A DNA stretch of 64,000 nt from Geomonas sp. Red32 (GCF_023652955.1 NZ_JAKLOY010000009.1:144469-208468); one strand, 5' to 3'; positions 8,636 through 18,330 are shown, numbered from the stretch's first letter. Notes: generated by a model not told the origin, from the letters alone. Translations and numbers: made by a program.

Positions 8636-8684
8636 AACAAACGGGGGCTGAAGATCCGAGCGATCTCCAGCCCCCGTCGTTGTT
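8636..8684. terminator. Bidirectional terminator between convergent kinase genes
   Basis: ACGGGGGCTG (8641-8650) pairs with CAGCCCCCGT (8668-8677), extended outward by AACAA/TTGTT. It sits between the convergent 7412 and 8736 genes and could stop both transcripts. The T-tract is weak. Confidence 0.7.
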
Positions 8685-8708
8685 TGGTATCCGCAACCCC
8701 TCCTCACC

Positions 8709-8730
8709 CTTTCCTTGAAGGGGAGGAAAG
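8709..8730. repeat. Dispersed palindrome copy (TCCTCACCCT...GAAGGGGAGG)
   Basis: The stem is CTTTCC/GGAAAG. The flank TCCTCACCCT and the core GAAGGGGAGG match the reverse complement of the palindrome at 28597-28630, so these two are copies of one intergenic repeat. Confidence 0.5.
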
Positions 8731-8735
8731 CGGGG

Positions 8736-11303
8736 TCACCTGTCGAGTGCCTGCCGTACCTTGGAGGCCAGGTCCTGCAGCGAGAAAGGCTTCTGGATGA
8801 AGTTCACCTTCTCCTCCAGGACTCCGTGCTGGGCAATGACGTCGGACGTATAGCCGGACATGAAGAGGCACTTGAGCTCGGGATAGAGGGTGCGGAGCAG
8901 GGAGCCCAGGTCCTTGCCGTTCATGGCCGGCATGATGACGTCGGTGATCAGCAGGTGGATCGGGTCGCGCCGCTGCGAAGCGATCCGGACCGCTTCCTCG
9001 GGAGTCCCGGCGGTCACCACCCGGTACCCCTGGTGCTCCAGCATCATCTCGGTCATCTTCAGGATGGTCGGCTCGTCCTCCACCACCAGCACGGTCTCCT
9101 TCCCGCCCGCCGCTTCCGTTGCGTGGCTGGGAACGACCGCCTGGGTCTCCACCGGCTGAAAGCGCGGAAGGTAGATCGAGAAGACGGTCCCGTGCCCGGG
9201 CTCGGAAAAGACGGTGATGAAACCCTGGTTCTGCTTGACGATGCCGAACACGGTGGCGAGCCCCAGCCCGGTTCCTTTCCCCACCTCCTTGGTGGTGTAG
9301 AAAGGCTCGAAAATACGCTCCCTGGTCTGCTGGTCCATGCCGCAGCCGTCGTCGCTGACCGACAGCCGCACGTAGCTCCCGGGGATGGCGTCCGGGTACA
9401 TCTTGCAGTAGGTATCGTCGATGACCGAGTTCTGGGTGCCGATGGTGATGCGGCCGGTGTCGGCGATGGCGTCGCGGGAGTTGACACAGAGGTTGGCGAG
9501 GATCTGGTCGAGCTGGCTCGGGTCCGCCTTGACCTGCCAGAGGTCGGGGGAGGGCTGCCAGGTGAGCTCGATGTCCTCGCCGATCAGCCGCTGGAGCATC
9601 TTCATCATGCCGGACACGGTGTCGTTGAGGTTCATCACCCGCGGCGAGATGGTCTGCTTCCGGGCGAAGGCCAAAAGCTGCCGGGTCAGGTTGGCGGAGC
9701 GCTCGGCGGCGTTTCTGATGGCGATCAGATCGTCCTGGGGGGGCTCGAAGTGCTCGAGCTTCATGAGGGCCAACTCGGCATGCCCGAGGATGACCCCCAA
9801 CATGTTGTTGAAGTCGTGGGCCACGCCGCCTGCCAGCCGTCCGACCGATTCCAGCTTCTGCGCCTGCTGGAGCTGGAGCTCCAGGCGGTCCTTCGCCTCT
9901 TCGGTCTCCTTGAGCTCGGTGACGTCGGTGCCGAGGACGTAGAAGCCGTGCACCTGGTCATCGACCACGTCGGGAATGTAATGGACCCAGAGGTGCCCGC
10001 TCTCTCCCCCCGGCTTCTTCAGCGAACGCTCGAAGAGCTGGTATTCCCCGTTAAGGGCGGCCCGCGCCTTTGCCTCATGCAGGCGGAAAGTCTCCTCCCC
10101 GAGAAGCTCCGGAAGGGTAAGCCTCATCACCTCGTCGCGCGGCCGGCCGAACCATCTTTCGTAGGCGTGGTTGGCGTAGGTGCAGCGCAGGTCCCGGTTC
10201 CAGTAGGCAACCAGGCCGGGGAGCTGGTCGGTGAGGGTCGAGAGAAACTGCTGGCTTGCCTTCAGCTTCTCCTCGGCCTGCTTTCTCAGCAGGGCCTCCC
10301 CGATGTTCTTGGCCACGTCCTCCAGGGCCTCGATGGCCTCGATCGAAAAGCGCCCGGTCCGGCGGTCGTTAAGTTGCAACAGCCCGGCAATCCGCCCCTT
10401 GGCCCGGATCGGGATCAGCGCCACCGACCGGAAACCGTGGTGGATGCATTCGTTTCTGGGGGCGATGCGGGGATCCTTCTCCACCGGAAGCTCGGCAAAC
10501 GGAAGGGTGTCGTTGGTCCAGAAGCTTCCGCCGGGGGTGAAGAGGTCGGCTCCCTCCTGCGCGCCGCAGAGCACGGTCCCGCAGGTACACTGCAGCGACG
10601 GTTTGCCGTCGGGGCCAAGGCAGGGCCCCCCGCCGGGCTCCCTGCCGAGCAGGGTCATTTCGGTGCCGAGGAAGGAATCGCTGAAGCCCTCCTGGTGGAA
10701 GAAGGGGAAGTCGTCGCCGTCCTGGAGCCGAATCCCGACCGCGTCGACGGCGGTCAACTTCCTCACCAGGGATACCACCGCACCGAGGGCCGCCCGCTGT
10801 CCTTCGGTGTCGTTGAGGACCCGCAGGATCTGCTGTCCCATCTGGCGGAAAGCGTCCCCCTTGCGGCGGGCGGTGATGTCGCGCCCAAGGTGGACACAGG
10901 CGGAAACGCTCCCGTCGGCGTCCAGGATGGGGGAAACGGTGATCTCGAAGACCTTGTCCAAACTGGGCGCCTCGATCTGGGCGCGATGGGAGACGCCGAG
11001 CCGGACCGAGACGTGATGGGGACAGTTGGGGGGAGGACAGGGGGAGCCGTGGATGATCTCGTAGCACCTCTTGCCGATCACCTCGTGGCGCGGAAGGCCG
11101 CAATGCCGGGCCAGTGCCTGGTTGGCCTGGATGATGACGTGGTCGGTGCCGATGATGGCCGCCAGGTCCGGAATGGCGTCGAAGGTGGCCGCCCAGACCT
11201 CGGCCCCCGGGGCGGAGGGGGGAGTGTTCCGCTCTCCGGAGGAATTAGCGAGGGATGCTTCCAGATCCCCCTCGTCGAATTGGGCCATGCTCTGTCCTGC
11301 CAC
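8736..11303 (-). CDS. Hybrid histidine kinase: PAS-GAF-PAS-HisKA-HATPase-REC
   Basis: An 855-residue soluble hybrid kinase. PAS about 38-150; GAF about 160-345; PAS about 360-480; HisKA with GGVAHDFNNML near 510; ATPase with N-box LANLCVNSRDAI and G2 box GTGLGLATV; receiver about 740-855 with VVEDEP, TDVIMP and QKPF. The GAF domain is unusual in carrying Cys residues (a C in GGGPCLG, then CTC, VLC and NECIHH) that recur in the kinase at 12436. The start could be the GTG at 11303 (AAGGGGG upstream) or the ATG at 11288. No signal peptide. The architecture is CckA-like, with phosphotransfer His to Asp inside one protein. The signal may be redox- or metal-linked through the Cys cluster (inference). 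Confidence 0.88.
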   Translation of the reverse strand: MAGQSMAQFDEGDLEASLANSSGERNTPPSAPGAEVWAATFDAIPDLAAIIGTDHVIIQANQALARHCGLPRHEVIGKRCYEIIHGSPCPPPNCPHHVSVRLGVSHRAQIEAPSLDKVFEITVSPILDADGSVSACVHLGRDITARRKGDAFRQMGQQILRVLNDTEGQRAALGAVVSLVRKLTAVDAVGIRLQDGDDFPFFHQEGFSDSFLGTEMTLLGREPGGGPCLGPDGKPSLQCTCGTVLCGAQEGADLFTPGGSFWTNDTLPFAELPVEKDPRIAPRNECIHHGFRSVALIPIRAKGRIAGLLQLNDRRTGRFSIEAIEALEDVAKNIGEALLRKQAEEKLKASQQFLSTLTDQLPGLVAYWNRDLRCTYANHAYERWFGRPRDEVMRLTLPELLGEETFRLHEAKARAALNGEYQLFERSLKKPGGESGHLWVHYIPDVVDDQVHGFYVLGTDVTELKETEEAKDRLELQLQQAQKLESVGRLAGGVAHDFNNMLGVILGHAELALMKLEHFEPPQDDLIAIRNAAERSANLTRQLLAFARKQTISPRVMNLNDTVSGMMKMLQRLIGEDIELTWQPSPDLWQVKADPSQLDQILANLCVNSRDAIADTGRITIGTQNSVIDDTYCKMYPDAIPGSYVRLSVSDDGCGMDQQTRERIFEPFYTTKEVGKGTGLGLATVFGIVKQNQGFITVFSEPGHGTVFSIYLPRFQPVETQAVVPSHATEAAGGKETVLVVEDEPTILKMTEMMLEHQGYRVVTAGTPEEAVRIASQRRDPIHLLITDVIMPAMNGKDLGSLLRTLYPELKCLFMSGYTSDVIAQHGVLEEKVNFIQKPFSLQDLASKVRQALDR

Positions 11304-11831
11304 GGGACCCCCTTGAAACAGCCTGCTGGCGATGGTTGGCGATAATACGGCTCCCGCGCTGCTGCAAGTACTCTGCCATTTCGCGGGAAAGGCGGTCTTC
11401 CCCGGGCGTCGGTCGAACCGGCCGGCCAGGGTGCCGGTGGCATCGGCGGGCTAACCCCCTGATCCGGCGTCGAAGATGGGGATCCCGCGGCGCCGGTGCC
11501 TGCCGGAAGGGTCGCTGCCTCGCCGGGTATCGGGCGGATACCGGAATCCCCTCAGTCAAAATCTTGCTAATGCGGTGGGAGCGTCTGTCAAAAAGGTGAC
11601 CATCGTGCCCGCCAAATCGCTGGACCGGGAGACCAATTGCGGCACCGGCCGGTCCGGGGGAGGCCGCCTCGGGGGAAGGCCGGGGTGAGGGGGAGGCCGG
11701 CGTGGGGGGAGGCCGGCGTGGGGGGAGGCCGGCGTGGGCGCTGTAGCCGGAACGGAAGCCCGTCCCCTTTACCGTTCTTGGGCGGCGGGAAGAGGTTGAC
11801 GCCGCTTCCGGATACATGCGAATATCCCGAT
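11304..11831. other. Intergenic region with a short tandem repeat
   Basis: 528 bases without a supported gene. The left part should hold the promoter of the minus-strand hybrid kinase. The right part carries the G-rich repeats at 11652-11738 and the leader of the DUF1992 gene. Reading frames that cross it have no family resemblance or ribosome-binding sites. Confidence 0.5.
11652..11738 (+). repeat. G-rich tandem repeat, 16-17 bp unit
   Basis: Units of GTGGGGGGAGGCCGGC are exact at 11702-11717 and 11718-11733, with a 17-bp variant at 11685-11701 and degenerate copies upstream from 11652. Runs of five to seven G could form G-quadruplexes. It lies about 100 bases upstream of the DUF1992 start. 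Confidence 0.8.
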
Positions 11832-12197
11832 ATGGACATCCTGGCGGGCATAGCGGAAAGAAGGATCCGGGAAGCGATGGAGCGGGGGGAGTTCGACAAC
11901 CTTCCGGGGAAGGGGAAGCCTCTGGTTGAGGAGGATCTGTCCGCCGTCCCGGAGGAGTTGAGGATGGCCTATAAGATTCTCAAGAACGCCGGCTGCGTCC
12001 CCCCCGAGGTGGAACTGACCAAAGAGGTGGCTTCGCTGAGGCGGCTCGTCCTGGAGATGGAGGATTCCCCCGAGAAGACCAAAAAGGTGCGGGAACTGAA
12101 CTTCAAGCTGATGAAGCTGGAGATGATGCGCAAGCGCCCGATCTCGCTGGACCTCCTGTCGCAGTACCAGGAGAAAATGCTGGACAAGGTGAAGTGA
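11832..12197 (+). CDS. DUF1992 (DnaJ-C28-like) domain protein
   Basis: A 121-residue protein. MDILAGIAERRIREAMERG followed by FDNLPGKGKPL is the hallmark of DUF1992, a conserved domain shared with eukaryotic DNAJC28. The pattern P-x-E-x-R-M-A-Y-K-I-L-K-N-AG (residues 40-54) also fits. The bacterial function is not established. It is predicted soluble and helical. The start at 11832 begins exactly at the conserved domain; extending upstream would translate the G-rich repeats. No good ribosome-binding site is visible before it. Confidence 0.85.
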   Translation: MDILAGIAERRIREAMERGEFDNLPGKGKPLVEEDLSAVPEELRMAYKILKNAGCVPPEVELTKEVASLRRLVLEMEDSPEKTKKVRELNFKLMKLEMMRKRPISLDLLSQYQEKMLDKVK

Positions 12198-12435
12198 TCG
12201 CCCTTCCCGGCTTCTTGCGATTGTTATACAGGTATCATTCGTGCCGGTTAATCTTTTTTTCGATATCAAGGTTTCCTGACAGATTGCGCTGTCGATTGAT
12301 GTTACCTTTTTCCTAAAGGATCCATCCGGTCTTGCGGGGCTCCCTTTACGAGTCTCCCATCCCGCCTCTTCTCTCAGTCGTATTTTCTCATCGATGCCGA
12401 ACTGCAGGTTGATTGTTTCAGCGAGGACCATCGGC

Positions 12436-15400
12436 ATGCTCACCTTCAAAAACATGGGGCGGTTTACCCGCAACCTTCAGTTGACGCTGATCCTGTTGAT
12501 ACCCTCCATCGTCGCCTTCATCCTGTACGTCCATGCACAAAAAGAGATCGACCGCGTAAACAGCGAGCGCTACGACTCCTACGTCCTCGCCGACGAACTG
12601 CGTCAGACTTCGGATGATCTCACCCGGTTCGCCCGCACCTACGTCCTGACCCTCGACCCGCAATACAAACGGGCCTACCGGGACGTCATCGACATCCGCA
12701 ACGGCTTAAAGCCGCGTCCGGAGGCTTACAACAGAATCTACTGGGACCTCGTGGCCGGTGACGGGAAGGCGCCCCGCCCGAATTCTTCGCTGTCGATTCC
12801 GCTGCTGGAACTGATGCGCAAAAATGGCTTTTCGGCCGCCGAGATGGCGAAACTGACCGAGGCCAAGAACAATTCGGACCGGCTGGTAGCGCTGGAACGC
12901 GAGGCGATGCGGCTGGCCGAATCGACCGGCCCTCGCGGGGACGCGGAGCGTGCCGCCGCCCGCCTGATGCTGCATGACCGGCGTTATCATCAAGACAAGG
13001 CCCGCATCATGAAGCCTATCGACGACTTTTACGCCATGGTCGATAGGCGGACGGCGAGCGCCATCACCAAGGCCGGGAACTGGGCGCGGTTTCTTCGTTA
13101 CCTGTTCATCTGCGCGACCGGTGGACTGCTCTTCATGTTGTGGCGCACGTACCGGGCGGTGTACGAAACGCTGGGGGGGACGCCGGACGAGGTCTCCTTC
13201 CATATCGCCCGGATGGGGCAGAGCGATTTTTCCTCGGCGATTCCGGTCGATCGCTCTCCGGGACCCAGCGTGATGAAATCCTTGGCGGAAACGCAGTCGA
13301 AACTGGCCGAGGCGGAGCGCGAGCGGCTGCGGACCGGGAAGCTTCAAGGGCAGATCCTGGCCATCGTGGAGTCCTCCAACGACGCCATCATAAGCAAGAC
13401 CATCGACGGGATCATCACCAGCTGGAACCCCGCCGCGGAGAGGCTCTTCGGCTATTCCGAGCGCGAGATGCTCGGGCAGTCGATGGCGGTGCTCATTCCG
13501 CCGGAGCGCTGGGACGAGGAGCGGCAAATTCTCGCCAAGATCAGCGGCGGCGAAATCATCGAGCACTTCGAGACCTACCGGAGAAGAAAAGACGGCGAGA
13601 TGGTCGCGGTATCGGTCTCCATCTCCCCCATCCGGGATGCCTCGGGCGCCATCATCGGGGCGTCCAAAATAGCCAGGGACATCAGCGCACGCAAGCAGGC
13701 GGAGGCGTACCGGCGCATGGGGCAGGATATCCTCCTGGCCCTGAACGACATGGAGAGTAAGGAAGCTGCCATCCAGCAGGCGATACGGCTGGTGAAATCG
13801 GCCACCGGTGTCGACGCGGTCGGCATCCGGTTGCAATGCGAAGACGACTATCCGTACTTCTACCAGGAGGGGTTCGCCCCCGAATTCGTGCGGAAGGAGA
13901 ACTCCGTCCTGGCCAGAACCCGCGAGGGGGGGATCTGCCGCGACTGCGACGGGAACATCTGTCTGGAGTGTACCTGCGGCCTCGTCATCTCCGGAAAGAT
14001 CGATCCTTCCCACCCACTCTTCACCGAGCGCGGGAGCTCTTGGACCAACGACTCGTTTCCCTTTCTCGACGTACCTGCGGACGAGGACCCCAGGGACAAT
14101 CCCCGGAACGAATGCATCCACCAGGGATACGCCTCGGTCGCCCTCATCCCCATCAAGGCCAAGGGGGTGGTCGTCGGCCTGCTGCAGTTAAACGATCGCC
14201 GCAAGGACCGGTTCTCGGTCGAAAGGATCCACATCCTGGAAGACATCGCCGAGAACATCGGCGAGGCGATGCTGCGCAAACAGGCCGAGGAAGAGTTGCG
14301 GAAAAGCAAGGACCTGGTCCTGAGCCTCTTGCAGAGTACCGACCAGGGGATATACGGCATCGACCGGGCCGGCAACTGCATCTTCATCAACAACTCCGCT
14401 CTGGACATGCTCGGACACCGGCTGGATGACTGCCTCGGCAAGAACATGCACGTTCTCATTCACCATCAGCGAAGCGACGGCACACCCTACCCCGAGGAGG
14501 AGTGCCCGGTGTTCCAGAGGAACTTCCCCCGGGAGGGGTGCCGCATGGACGACGAGGTCTTCTGGCGTAGCGACGGCTCCTCCTTCCCCGTCGAGTACTC
14601 GGCCTATGCCCTCATAGAGCACGAAGAGGTCACGGGGGCGGTGGTCTCTTTTGCGGACATCTCCTCGCGCATGGAGGCGGCGGCCGAGAAAAGGGAGCTC
14701 GAGTCCCAGCTCTACCAGGCACAAAAGATGGAATCGATCGGCAGCCTGGCCGGCGGGATCGCCCACGACTTCAACAACAAGCTGAGCGTCATCCTCGGCT
14801 GTACCTATCTTGCCGAAATGGAAGGGGATCCTGTCAGGTTGCAGGCCATGCTCCAGGAGATCCGGATGGCTGCCGAGCAGTCGGCGGACCTGACCCGGCA
14901 GCTGCTGGCCTTCGCACGCAAGCAGGTGATCACTCCGAGGGCGCTGGATCTCAACCTGGTCATCAGCGGGATGCTCAAGATGCTCACCCGGCTGATCGGG
15001 GAGAATATCAGGCTGGATTGGCAATCGAATGGGGATCTGTGGCCGGTCAAGCTGGACCCCTCCCAGGTCGATCAGCTCCTGGCCAATCTCTGCGTGAACG
15101 CCCGCGATTCCATCGTGGAGAACGGGCGCGTCACCATACAGGTGGACAACAGGTCCATAGACGGCAGTTACTGTGTCAGCCACCTCGACGCCATGGCCGG
15201 CGACTACGTCCGGATCGCGGTGAGCGACAACGGCTGCGGGATGCGGAGGGAGGTCCAGGCCCGCATCTTCGAACCGTTTTTCACCACCAAGGCCCAGGGG
15301 ACGGGAACCGGTCTGGGGCTCGCCACCGTGTTCGGCATCGTCAAGCAAAACGGCGGGTTCATCAACGTCTACAGCGAACCGGGGCTGGGAAGCACCTTTT

Positions 15401-15843
15401 CCCTCTACTTCCCGAGGTATTGCGGCGGGCTCGCTGCCGATGGGGACGATACCGCGGTCAAGGAGGCTCCCTTCGGCAAGGAGACGGTGCTGCTGGTGGA
15501 AGACGATGCCGCCATTCTGAGCGTGGTCGGCAAGACCCTCGAGATGCAGGGATACCTCGTCCTGTCGGCGGGGAACTTCGACCAGGCCATGATGCTGGCG
15601 AGCCAGAACTCCCAGCGGATCCGGCTGCTGATAACGGACGTGGTGATGCCGGAGGTAAACGGGAGGGAGTTGTGCGATGCGGTGAATGCGGTCTGCCCCG
15701 AGGTCCGCTGCCTTTTCATGTCGGGGTACACCGAAGACATCATCGGTAATCATGGGGTTTTGGAGCCGGGGGTGCATTTCATCCAGAAACCGTTCTCGCT
15801 TCCGGATCTGGCCACCAAGGTCCGCAGCATCCTCGACGCCTGA
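12436..15843 (+). CDS. Membrane hybrid histidine kinase: PAS-GAF-PAS-HisKA-HATPase-REC
   Basis: A 1135-residue kinase. TM1 (about 17-35) and TM2 (about 217-237) enclose a helical periplasmic sensor region. PAS about 310-430 (IVESSNDAIISK); GAF about 440-625; PAS about 630-745; HisKA with GGIAHDFNNKL near 770; ATPase with GTGLGLATV; receiver about 1005-1130 with VEDDA, TDVVMP and QKPF. Its GAF-to-REC half closely parallels the 8736 kinase, including the Cys set (GGICRDC, CLECTCG, NECIHQ). A GAGG motif precedes the ATG at 12436; an upstream in-frame ATG at 12394 has no ribosome-binding site. The ligand is unknown. Confidence 0.88.
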   Translation: MLTFKNMGRFTRNLQLTLILLIPSIVAFILYVHAQKEIDRVNSERYDSYVLADELRQTSDDLTRFARTYVLTLDPQYKRAYRDVIDIRNGLKPRPEAYNRIYWDLVAGDGKAPRPNSSLSIPLLELMRKNGFSAAEMAKLTEAKNNSDRLVALEREAMRLAESTGPRGDAERAAARLMLHDRRYHQDKARIMKPIDDFYAMVDRRTASAITKAGNWARFLRYLFICATGGLLFMLWRTYRAVYETLGGTPDEVSFHIARMGQSDFSSAIPVDRSPGPSVMKSLAETQSKLAEAERERLRTGKLQGQILAIVESSNDAIISKTIDGIITSWNPAAERLFGYSEREMLGQSMAVLIPPERWDEERQILAKISGGEIIEHFETYRRRKDGEMVAVSVSISPIRDASGAIIGASKIARDISARKQAEAYRRMGQDILLALNDMESKEAAIQQAIRLVKSATGVDAVGIRLQCEDDYPYFYQEGFAPEFVRKENSVLARTREGGICRDCDGNICLECTCGLVISGKIDPSHPLFTERGSSWTNDSFPFLDVPADEDPRDNPRNECIHQGYASVALIPIKAKGVVVGLLQLNDRRKDRFSVERIHILEDIAENIGEAMLRKQAEEELRKSKDLVLSLLQSTDQGIYGIDRAGNCIFINNSALDMLGHRLDDCLGKNMHVLIHHQRSDGTPYPEEECPVFQRNFPREGCRMDDEVFWRSDGSSFPVEYSAYALIEHEEVTGAVVSFADISSRMEAAAEKRELESQLYQAQKMESIGSLAGGIAHDFNNKLSVILGCTYLAEMEGDPVRLQAMLQEIRMAAEQSADLTRQLLAFARKQVITPRALDLNLVISGMLKMLTRLIGENIRLDWQSNGDLWPVKLDPSQVDQLLANLCVNARDSIVENGRVTIQVDNRSIDGSYCVSHLDAMAGDYVRIAVSDNGCGMRREVQARIFEPFFTTKAQGTGTGLGLATVFGIVKQNGGFINVYSEPGLGSTFSLYFPRYCGGLAADGDDTAVKEAPFGKETVLLVEDDAAILSVVGKTLEMQGYLVLSAGNFDQAMMLASQNSQRIRLLITDVVMPEVNGRELCDAVNAVCPEVRCLFMSGYTEDIIGNHGVLEPGVHFIQKPFSLPDLATKVRSILDA

Positions 15844-15866
15844 GCTGCCGGCGTGCTAGAGACGGT

Positions 15867-17315
15867 CTAATGTCCCCCGAGTGCGCAGTGGGCGGCGAGG
15901 TAGCCGCACATGCCGTGGACACCGCCGCCGGGAGGGGTCGAGGAGGAGCAGATGAAGATGCCGGGATCGGGGGTGGCGTAGGGGCGTGGCCCCGCCACCG
16001 GGCGGGCGATGATCTGGCGGAGATCCTGAACGCCGCCGTTGATGTCCCCGCCGATGAAGTTCCGGTTGTACTCCTGGTAGCCGGCCGTGTTCCGCACGTG
16101 GCGGGCCAGGATGAGCTCGCGGAAGCCGGGAGCGAAGCGCTCCACCTGGGCCTCGATCCTTTCGGTCATGTCGAAGGTGGAGCCGTTGGGGACATGGCAG
16201 TAAGCCCAGCCGGTATGCTTTCCCTCCGGGGCGCGCCCCGGGTCGAAGAGGCTCTGCTGGGCCAGCAGCACGAACGGCCGCACCGGATGTTTCCCCTCCC
16301 AGATCTCCCGTTCGGACGAAGCGATCTCCTCCAGGGTGCCACCCAGGTGGACCGTGGCGCTCCTCGCGCACTCCCGTGCCCTCCACGGTATCGGCCCCGC
16401 CAAGGCCCAGTCGACTTTGAAGATTCCCGGCCCGTAGCGGTAGGCGGCCAGCCGCCGCCGGTAACGGTCGTCGAACCTGCTTCCCGCGATCTCCAAGAGC
16501 TGCTGCGGGGTGACATCCAGGATGATGACCGCCCCGCCGGGGAGGTCGTTGACGGAGGTGACCCTGCTCCCGGTACGGATGGTTCCGCCGAGTGAGACGA
16601 GGTAATCGGCGAGAGCGCGGGAAATCGCTGCCGATCCCCCAGCCGCCAGCGGCCAGCCGGCCGCGTGCCCGAGAATCCCCAATACCAGCCCGAAAGCCGC
16701 GCTCCCCGGCTTGCCCAGCGGAAGAAAGGAATGCGCGGAGAGCCCGGCAAAGAGGGCGCGGGCGCGGCTCCCTTTGAAGACGTCACGCGCCAATCCCTCG
16801 GCGGGCCTGATGGCGTTCAATCCGAAGCGCCCCAAAAGGACGGGATGCTTGGGAACCCCGGCGACCGGCCGCAGGATGTCGGGCGCCAGCTCGCCCCAGC
16901 CTGCCACCAGGGGGGAGAATAGGTGATGGTAGGCACCGGCATCCTCCCGGTCGAGGGTCCCGGCGGTCACCGCCACGTCCCGCTCCAGCATGGCCGCGGT
17001 GCCGTCGTCGAACGGATGGGCGAGAGGCGCGGCGGGATGGATCCACCGCAGGCCGAAGTCCCCCAGCGGGAGCTGGTTGAAGAAGGGAGAGCTGACGGCC
17101 AGGGGGTGGATGGCCGAGCAGACGTCGTGCCGGAAGCCGGGGAGGGTGAGCTCCATGGTCCGGGTCCCCCCCCCGATGGTGCCGGCCGCCTCCAGAATGG
17201 TGACCCGGCACCCGGCCCGCGCCATCTCGACCGCCGCCGCCAGACCGTTGGGCCCCGCTCCCACCACGATCACTTCCCGCTCGCGCATCTCATCGTTCAC
17301 CGTTTTCTCCGTCAT
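15867..17315 (-). CDS. FAD-dependent phytoene desaturase-like oxidoreductase
   Basis: A 482-residue flavoprotein. Near the N-terminus VVGAGPNGLAAAVEMARAG is a dinucleotide-binding Rossmann motif followed by an acidic strand end (ILEA) and GGGTRT, as in the phytoene desaturase/CrtI-like amine oxidase superfamily. The C-terminus has the late FAD motif region (GGVHGMCGYLAA). No carotenoid genes lie nearby, so the substrate is unknown; many such enzymes act on isoprenoids or are simply annotated NAD(P)/FAD oxidoreductases. The start at 17315 is chosen for GGAGG 6 bases upstream. It is convergent with the hybrid kinase. Confidence 0.8.
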   Translation of the reverse strand: MTEKTVNDEMREREVIVVGAGPNGLAAAVEMARAGCRVTILEAAGTIGGGTRTMELTLPGFRHDVCSAIHPLAVSSPFFNQLPLGDFGLRWIHPAAPLAHPFDDGTAAMLERDVAVTAGTLDREDAGAYHHLFSPLVAGWGELAPDILRPVAGVPKHPVLLGRFGLNAIRPAEGLARDVFKGSRARALFAGLSAHSFLPLGKPGSAAFGLVLGILGHAAGWPLAAGGSAAISRALADYLVSLGGTIRTGSRVTSVNDLPGGAVIILDVTPQQLLEIAGSRFDDRYRRRLAAYRYGPGIFKVDWALAGPIPWRARECARSATVHLGGTLEEIASSEREIWEGKHPVRPFVLLAQQSLFDPGRAPEGKHTGWAYCHVPNGSTFDMTERIEAQVERFAPGFRELILARHVRNTAGYQEYNRNFIGGDINGGVQDLRQIIARPVAGPRPYATPDPGIFICSSSTPPGGGVHGMCGYLAAHCALGGH

Positions 17316-17453
17316 CGCCAGCCTCCGTCGCACCCCGTTCGATGTACCCTGCCGCGCCAGCCGTCATCGCACCCTTTCTATGCTGGAACTCCCTTCGCCG
17401 GGTGTCAAGGTGGTGGTATAGCGGTCCCCACCGGTATCCCTGGTTTCCAAAAC

Positions 17454-17487
17454 AAAAAGGGCCCAGCCTCCTGGCTGGACCCTTTTA
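17454..17487 (-). terminator. Intrinsic terminator after flagellin
   Basis: AAAAGGG-C-CCAGCC pairs with GGCTGG-A-CCCTTTT around a TCCT loop. It lies 25 bases beyond the flagellin stop on the minus strand and ends in a T-rich tract in both directions. Confidence 0.85.
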
Positions 17488-17511
17488 TCGGTGAAGCTGC
17501 GTTCCGTGCTC

Positions 17512-18330
17512 TTAGAAGAGTCTGAGGACCGCCTGTGCCGCCTGCGACGACATCGAGAGCGAGGTGGTGCCCAGGCTCTGACGGGTCTGCAGCATCAGCA
17601 TGTTGGCGCCTTCCTGGTTCATATCGGCCAGCGTCAGGTTGTCCGCACCGGTCTGCAGCGTGTTGATCATGCTGTCGGTGAAGTTCTGACGGGTGGTGAT
17701 GATGTTCAGGTTGGCGGCCAGGGTCTGAGTGTTGGTCCTCAGGGTGGTGATCGCCGAGTCCATCTTCGCCGAGTCGGAGGTGATGTCGGAAGTGGTCTGC
17801 CAGTTGTTGCTGGCGCCGGAGAGGCTAAGACCGGAAGCGTTGGCCTGGAAGCCGATTACGTTCAGGGTGGAGGTGGCCTTCTCGTTGAAGTTGACGGTCA
17901 GGGTGTTGACCGAGCTCAGGAGGTTCAGGCCCTGGTACCCGGAGTCGGAGGACAGGTTGTCGATCTGGCTGCGGATGGTGTCGTACTGGGAAGCCAGCTT
18001 GGACTGCACGTTGGTATCGGAGGTGGAGAGGGCGGAGGTGGCGATACCTTTGGCAGCCTGGATCAGGCCGGTGATGGCGGTGATGCCTGCGTTGGCTGCG
18101 CTAACGGTCTGGACCGCCTCGGACAGGCCGTCTTTGCGGTCGGCGAGGTCGCTGGCGCGCTGGTTGGCGTTCTGGGCTGCGAAGTAGTTGGTCGGGTTGT
18201 CGAGTGCGCTGTTGACGTTTTTGCCGGAAGACAGCCTCTGCTGGGTCCTGTTCAGGAGCTGGCTGGTCTGCTGGAGATTGAGAAGGTTGGTCCTCATTCC
18301 TGCGGTGAGAGAGATGTCGCTGACGCTCAT
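17512..18330 (-). CDS. fliC: Flagellin, short form
   Basis: A 272-residue flagellin. The N-terminal D0/D1 part (SLTAGMRTNLLNLQQTSQLL, then RLSSGKNVNSALDNP) and the C-terminal part (RQNFTDSMINTL, then ADMNQEGANMLMLQTR) are both clear. The central region is short, so the filament subunit lacks large surface D2/D3 domains. The start is MSVSDIS at 18330, where AAAGGAG lies 8 bases upstream. It is exported by the flagellar type III apparatus and polymerises into the filament. No other flagellar genes are in the window, so it is a detached flagellin unit with its own sigma-28 promoter and terminator. Confidence 0.92.
   Translation of the reverse strand: MSVSDISLTAGMRTNLLNLQQTSQLLNRTQQRLSSGKNVNSALDNPTNYFAAQNANQRASDLADRKDGLSEAVQTVSAANAGITAITGLIQAAKGIATSALSTSDTNVQSKLASQYDTIRSQIDNLSSDSGYQGLNLLSSVNTLTVNFNEKATSTLNVIGFQANASGLSLSGASNNWQTTSDITSDSAKMDSAITTLRTNTQTLAANLNIITTRQNFTDSMINTLQTGADNLTLADMNQEGANMLMLQTRQSLGTTSLSMSSQAAQAVLRLF

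Noticed and set aside
8715..11345. 876-residue plus-strand frame opposite the hybrid kinase
   Set aside because: The minus strand has a complete set of kinase and receiver motifs; the plus frame has none.
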